A stretch of 64,000 bases of DNA. It comes from Dryomyza anilis (taxonomy: Eukaryota; Arthropoda; Insecta; Diptera; Dryomyzidae). The stretch lies in contig OX638131.1 in the NCBI GenBank assembly GCA_951804985.1, positions 89,230,349 to 89,294,348 on the forward strand, written 5' to 3'. Position 1 is the stretch's first letter. The number at the start of each line of letters is the position of its first letter. Positions 58,141 through 64,000 of the stretch are shown here, in pieces. A program made the position numbers and the translations under genes. The notes beneath the pieces are model-generated. The model worked only from the letters and a program-made list of their open reading frames with translations, ran no database searches and was not told the DNA's origin.

Positions 58141-59200
58141 TTTTTCTAAATTATGTAAAGTAAAAACTATTTTGCATTTTATGGTGCCACGTGACGTATG
58201 AGTAACATTTATTGGGTCTTTCAAAGCTCGTTTAAAATATGAATGGCATTTTTTTTTTTAGAAAATAATAAAAACTTAAATTTACTACATTTCTTAGCTT
58301 TGCAGATGTTTTGAAAATATTTTTCGTTTTTTGTGCGTTTGATTTTAGTATTTTTTTGAACTCCAAGCTATATTATCGATAAAAAATAAAATAAAATAAA
58401 TTAACAATTTTCTAAGCATCAAAATTAATTTCTGTCTTGTTGTTTATTTAATAAATAAAATAATAAATATATTGCATATTATAGTGCCAAGTGAGGTATG
58501 AGCAACTTTTATTCACTTACTTCTAAGCTCGTTTTAACTATGGATACCATTTCTTTTAAAGAAAATAATAAAAAAAATTAATTTCTACGTCTAACAGCTC
58601 GTTTAAAATATGAATAAATTTTTTTTAACAAAAAAATAATGAAACTTAAAATAGCTACATTTAATAGCTTTCAAAATATATTATATATTATACAGTCATT
58701 ATATTTCTTTTGAACTTCAATCTATTTTATTTATAAAAAAAAAACAAAAAAATATAATTTTTTTTTTTAATAAATAAAGTAAAAACTATTTTACCACGTG
58801 ACGTATGAGCAATATTTAATGAACGTTGAAATTATAAAACACATTTTTTTCAAAGAAAATAGTATAAATAAAATTTCCGACATTTTATAGCTTCAAGAAT
58901 ATATCAAAAATATGTTTCCCTTTTTATGCGTTTTAATTCTATATTTTTCAAAGCAAGTGGCTTTGCATAGTGGATTGCGTAGACAAAACAGAAAAAAAAT
59001 GTCCATGTTATAGTGACTCGTGGCGTATGAGTAACATTTATCGACTCAAATCATATTATGTTTAAATTGTGAAAATTATTTTTTTAAAGAATAAAATAAA
59101 AAACTAAATTTACCTTATTTAATAGCTTTAGAAATGTATTAAAAAAAATTTTCACTTTATATCAGTTTTAATTCTATGTTTTTTAAACTGAAAGCCAAAT
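58141..59200 (+). repeat. Four diverged tandem units with a CACGTGACGTATGAG core
   Basis: Cores at 58184, 58484, 58794 and 59013 read TGCCACGTGACGTATGAG, TGCCAAGTGAGGTATGAG, TACCACGTGACGTATGAG and TGACTCGTGGCGTATGAG. Each is followed by (T/C)AACATTTAT-like text, GCTCGTTTAAAATATGAA or an equivalent, an AAAGAAAATAATA tract and TAGCTT. Spacing is 300, about 310 and about 220 bp. The core overlaps an E-box (CACGTG) and a CRE-like TGACGTA. Confidence 0.7.
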
Positions 59201-59633
59201 TGCTGCATTGACAAAACTTATGTTTCATTGCGTAATTTTTTCAACGGCAGCAACAAATTCTTTGGCTACTTAGCTCAACAAAACCATATACGAATACATT
59301 GTTTTCGTAATATATTTTTTGTGAACATTTTAAGTTCTCTTTTCTGGTTAAGTTAAGACGTTTTTATCTGCTGTTTGACTGAGTCACGCAGTAAAATGCT
59401 TCAAGTAGTCAAAATTTTCAAAGTTTCAGTTTGTTGAGTAGATTATTTTGTTAAGAGTGAAAACACTTCTCGCATTGATGTACTCACTATTTATCTTATT
59501 GTTAACATCAGAACGTGCAGCACAGTAAGTGATAGAATCAGTTTGTATTTCTTTTAAACATGTTCATTACACTTTATAAAATGAGACTACTTTCTATATA
59601 AATATAATGGTTTTGGTTGTATACTGAAGTGAT
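59201..59633. other. Spacer
   Basis: Normal-complexity sequence at 59210-59530 with no supported frame, then a short AT-rich lead-in to the 8 bp satellite. Confidence 0.4.
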
Positions 59634-60214
59634 ATGATGATATTATGATATGATGATATGATGATATGATGATATGATGATATGATGATATGATGATATG
59701 ATGATATGATGATATGATGATATGATGATATGATGATATGATGATATGATGATATGATGATATGATGATATGATGATATGATGATATGATGATATGATGA
59801 TATGATGATATGATGATATGATGATATGATGATATGATGATATGATGATATGATGATATGATGATATGATGATATGATGATATGATGATATGATGATATG
59901 ATGATATGATGATATGATGATATGATGATATGATGATATGATGATATGATGATATGATGATATGATGATATGATGATATGATGATATGATGATATGATGA
60001 TATGATGATATGATGATATGATGATATGATGATATGATGATATGATGATATGATGATATGATGATATGATGATATGATGATATGATGATATGATGATATG
60101 ATGATATGATGATATGATGATATGATGATATGATGATATGATGATATGATGATATGATGATATGATGATATGATGATATGATGATATGATGATATGATGA
60201 TATGATGATATAAT
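59634..60214 (+). repeat. 8 bp satellite (GATATGAT)n
   Basis: About 72 units with essentially no interruptions, so recently expanded or homogenised. The 193-codon minus-strand frame (HHIIISSY repeats) is an artefact of the 24 bp super-period. Confidence 0.98.
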
Positions 60215-61110
60215 ATATTTTCATATCTTATTTTATGTTTTTATTTTTAGAAAATTTAATTCAAAAATGACATGAAATATAAAAATTGCTAAACCTTTTA
60301 AATAAAAATAAACAAAACTACATTTAAACACTAAAAATCATACAACCAATATATCTTCTTTTACCACAATATTAACTAAGTTTTCCTTTTATTAGCACAT
60401 AATAAAGTAGTATTTTTCTTATATATTTTAGCAACGACAACATTATCACCATCTTCATTTGCATAATGTACACCACATAAAACCAACTTTCTCACGGCTT
60501 CGTAATGATATCTTTATTTTTCTGCCGCCTGCTGATGTCTTAGTTCAGGTAATTTGTGCAACAAAAATTTTAAGTACCAATAACATAATTTTCGCGCACA
60601 TAAGCAAAGCGAAAAATACCAACTAATAAAATGTCACGACGATTTTTACGCGCGCCGCCGTTCGCCATTTAGTGCTGCAAATGCACTGAAGTATAAAAAC
60701 ACAGAAAAAAGTAAACTAAAAAGAATATAATATAAAAAATAATAAAATAATAGAAATAATAAAAATAATACATGCCACAAAACTACTACAATGCAGCTGC
60801 ATTTTGTATAGTATAAAAAAGCCAGTAGAAATATATAAAATATTGAATATATAAATATACGGGATAAAATTATCTATGAAACAATTGATGAGCTCATTTC
60901 CAAAACGTGCTATGTGAAACGAAGATAAGTTTAGTAAAACCTGAATTATCAAATTAGAAAAGAGGTGTTACTCATTTCTAATATTTTCGTTATTTCGCGT
61001 TTTATATTCACTTTTTTAAATAATCATTTTTGGGTTGTATATTTGTAAATAAAGGCATTTTATTTTTAAATGGATAGCTCGTTTTGGAAATGAGATTCTC
61101 GATTGTCTGA
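60215..61110. other. Spacer with a fragment of the foldback element
   Basis: 60885-61105 contains GAGCTCATTTCCAAAACGTGC, CTATGTGAAACG, CCTGAATTATCAAATTAGAAA and TAGCTCGTTTTGGAAATGAG, matching the inner inverted part of the element at 6472-6714 and itself inverted. 60450-60690 is GC-richer and unique (TTTACGCGCGCCGCCGTTCG). No gene. Confidence 0.5.
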
Positions 61111-62145
61111 GGAAAAAATATAAAAAATGTTTCGGTAAGAATTGTCTTAGGGATGAAATGTCTTAGGAATGAACTATATCGAGACGAATCTCGAGCACGA
61201 ATACTCTTATTGTCTATAGATTAATTTACCGGGCAAAAATTGTTTTATTGAAGAATTGTCTGAGGAAAATGATCACGGCAAACGATTGTTCGAAGAGCAA
61301 TTGTCTAAGGATATAAGTAGGAAAGTATTGTCTAGGGTAAGAACTACTCGATGATTCATAATTTAGGAAAGAAATTATCACGGGAATAAATCGTTGACTC
61401 GAAACAAAATGTCTCAAAAAAGAAGTGTCAGGGATAAATAGACTCGGATATAAATTTAATGAGGGAGAAATATACCAACAAAAATTATATCTGGTAAAAA
61501 ATATTCGGGGTAGAAATGTCTGAGGAAAAAATGGCCTTCGAAATAATTGTCTCTGGTCAGAATGGTCTAGCTAAACCAAATTACCGGAAAAGATTTTTCC
61601 TGGGACTAATTTCCTCAATTAAAAATTGTGGCGGGTGAGAACTGTCACTAGTTAGAATTGCCATATATAGAATAATCTCGCAAAAACATTATTACGGGAA
61701 TGAATACATCTAGGGACGAATTTTTTAACAGATGAATTGTATTGGGATATAATGTCCGTGAAAAAGGAACAAATCGTTTTGAAATAATTGACTAGAAAAA
61801 AAAATTGTCTCAGGGAAGAATTTTCAGGGATGAATAGCCTCAGATAAGAATTTACTGAGAAAGAAATGTCATGAAAAAAAAAAAACATCTGGAAAAATAT
61901 TCTAAGAAGAAATGTCTTAGGAAAAAATGGCTCTTGAAATAATTGTTTGTAAATAATTGATGATTTGTTCAGAAATTTATTGTCTTTGGAAATTATTGTG
62001 TCCGAGGAGACGAATTGTACAGGGAAAAAATTGTATAGGGAAAGAATTGTCTTGGAAAAGAAAGGTCTGGATGTGGAATTGTCTCAGAGAATAATTATCT
62101 CAGTGAAGAATTGTCCGTCGAATAACTGCCATGGAGAATTTCTTT
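61111..62145 (+). repeat. Degenerate about 16 bp minisatellite (GAATTGTCTYAGGGAA)
   Basis: About 60 imperfect units of the type GAATTGTCTTAGGGATGAAA and AAATTGTCTCAGGGAAG fill 1 kb. Related text in opposite orientation occurs at 10086-10265. The short frames in it are not genes. Confidence 0.75.
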
Positions 62146-62749
62146 AGAATGTTTTTCCACTATGCTTTCTTTTGCCAGAAGGAACTTTTTCCGACTGGTT
62201 GCATTAAAAACCACAACATGTATGTAGTACTTTGTACATCTCAATACCTCTACTTCCCCTATTCTAGTTTTCCACGCAATGTGCTACAACATTTATGCGT
62301 GGAATTTAAGGTTTTTTTTTATTGCGCACACAACTTCAAGTAGCACCCTGATCTTGACAGAGCGCACTGTTAGTGTCATGTGAAAAATATCGTGATATAA
62401 AAAAATATTTAAAATAAAAAATAAAAATAATAACGTAAAATAAAAATAAAGTAAAAAAAATGCATCAACGTTGTAAAAAGAGCGCAAATTGCAGTTGTCG
62501 TAAAATTTTATAACCCTGATAATAGAAAAGTGGCAATTATTTGCACTTAACGCTAAAAATTGAATGCGCTTTATAAGCGGAAGTGTATTTGTGCATTTTC
62601 AGATAGAGGTTATGTTGTCAAAACTTTGGCTAATATATTCTTGAAATAATATAAAGTAAAAGTTTAAAGATATTAACAATTTTAAGCTTTATGCAGAATA
62701 CTTTTTTAATATTATCTAAATGACTACATCTTTTCCATTTAAATAAATC
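62146..62749. other. Spacer
   Basis: Mixed composition, poly-A-rich at 62395-62460. No supported gene. Confidence 0.4.
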
Positions 62750-63125
62750 AGAAACTGAAACCCATTGTGATATCTGATCCGGTTCTGGTTCTAAGATTTC
62801 TAAAATAGCTGCTCCGGTTCCGGTTCCAACGAAAAATACGAATTAGGTTCTAATTCCGGTTTGGCTTCAGCACATTTTTTTAATTACGGTTTCGATTCCA
62901 CACATTTTTTGAATTACTGTTCCGATTTCTGGTTTTAGTTCTAAAAATTGAAACGGTTCCACTTCGGGTTATTTGCGGTCCCTAAAAGGAACTAAAGAAT
63001 CTGTTCTGGTTCTAATATTTTTATAATAGTGGTCCGATTCCGGTTCCAACCAAATACAATTAAGCGGGTTCTTATTCCGGATCCGATTCTACACATTTTT
63101 CTTATAACGATTCCGGTTCCAATCG
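62750..63125 (+). repeat. GGTTCCGGTTC-type degenerate repeat, copy 2
   Basis: GATCCGGTTCTGGTTCTAAGAT, CTAAAATAGCTGCTCCGGTT and ACACATTTTTT repeat two to three times and match 47790-48070. It runs directly into the 19 bp satellite. Confidence 0.7.
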
Positions 63126-64000
63126 ATTTTCACTCAAAATTCAATTTTTCACAAAAAAATTTAACTTCTCACTAAAAATTAAATTTTTCACTAATAATTT
63201 AATTGTTCACTAACATTTAATTTTTCACTAAAAATTCAATATTTCACTAAAAATTCATTTTTTCACTAATAATTCAATTTTTTACTAAAAATTCAATTTT
63301 TCACTAAAAATTCAATTTTTTACTAAAAATTCAATTTTTCACTAAAAATTCAATTTTTCACTAAAAATTCAATTTTTCACTAAAAATTCAATTTTTCACT
63401 AAAAATTCAATTTTTTCACTAAAAATTCAAATTTTTCACTAAAAATTCAATTTTTCACTAAAAATTCAATTTTTCACTAAAAATTCAATTTTTCACTAAA
63501 AATTCAATTTTTCACTAAAAATTCAATTTTTCACTAAAAATTCAATTTTTCACTAAAAATTCAATTTTTCACTAAAAATTCAATTTTTCACTAAAAATTC
63601 AATTTTTCACTAAAAATTCAATTTTTCACTAAAAATTCAATTTTTCACTAAAAATTCAATTTTTCACTAAAAATTCAATTTTTCACTAAAAATTCAATTT
63701 TTCACTAAAAATTCAATTTTTCACTAAAAATTCAATTTTTCACTAAAAATTCAATTTTTCACTAAAAATTCAATTTTTCACTAAAAATTCAATTTTTCAC
63801 TAAAAATTCAATTTTTCACTAAAAATTCAATTTTTCACTAAAAATTCAATTTTTCACTAAAAATTCAATCTCTCACTTAAATTCAATTTTTCACTAAAAA
63901 TTCACTTAAATTCAATTTTTCACAAAAAATTCAATTTTTACTAAAAATTCAATTTTTCACTAAGAATTCAATTTTTCACTTAAAATTAATTTTTTTATTA
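63126..64000 (+). repeat. 19 bp AT-rich satellite, second array (runs off the window)
   Basis: The same unit as 30530-32870, TCACTAAAAATTCAATTTT, here highly homogeneous at 63320-63860. Same strand as the first array. The right end is not seen. Confidence 0.95.

Noticed and set aside
59643..60224. 193-codon HHIIISSY-repeat frame
   Set aside because: Direct translation of the 8 bp satellite.

Overview
The window looks like AT-rich nuclear DNA from a higher fly (brachyceran Diptera, perhaps a calyptrate). This rests on several short interspersed elements with GTCT/GTCC runs that resemble dipteran mini-me/DINE-like repeats, a Tc1-type transposase relic, a jockey/CR1-type LINE tail, tRNA-derived SINEs, and fly-style core promoters. 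No prokaryotic gene organisation, CRISPR array or convincing free-standing tRNA gene is visible. Species is not determined.

Only three protein genes are convincing: small intronless paralogues on the + strand at 14735-15283, 24834-25361 and 29720-30280 (182, 175 and 186 aa). They share a basic His/Lys N-terminus (HKKFGQR), a central FRPYALD motif followed by a Lys/Arg cluster, and a C-terminal block ending NGNGNGWPTP. I do not recognise the family. Each has a TATATAAG box 96-132 bp before the ATG and one or two CAGGTA-type (TAGteam, Zelda-like) heptamers just upstream. A separate 80-90 bp module lies about 400-413 bp upstream of the TATA box of genes 2 and 3. Matching modules sit at 3690 and 8336 with no gene downstream, and there is a very degenerate candidate before gene 1. 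The layout suggests a locally expanded family of compact, probably early zygotic genes.

Left part (1-35 kb): the three genes and solo modules lie among transposon debris. This includes a TIR transposon with TGTGACGGGCGTTACA motifs (1-804 and 32873-34252), a 1.5 kb foldback (6277-7771), a Tc1 relic beside a second foldback (11830-13256), palindromic MITEs, at least eight SINE copies or pieces, five mini-me-like elements, a 427 bp MITE nested in a SINE, a LINE 3' end, and a degenerate 51 bp satellite (20670-24130). A 19 bp satellite (30530-32870) ends the gene cluster.

Right part (35-64 kb): no convincing gene. It alternates less repetitive, relatively GC-rich islands (candidate regulatory, intronic or intergenic DNA) with satellites: (TA)n at 37.8 kb; three 9 bp GATTCTTTT arrays in +, -, + orientation at 48.2-49.7, 50.9-53.2 and 55.3-56.7 kb; an 8 bp GATATGAT array at 59.6-60.2 kb; and a second 19 bp satellite at 63.1 kb running off the window. 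The long reading frames inside these arrays are artefacts of repeat units that keep a stop-free frame.
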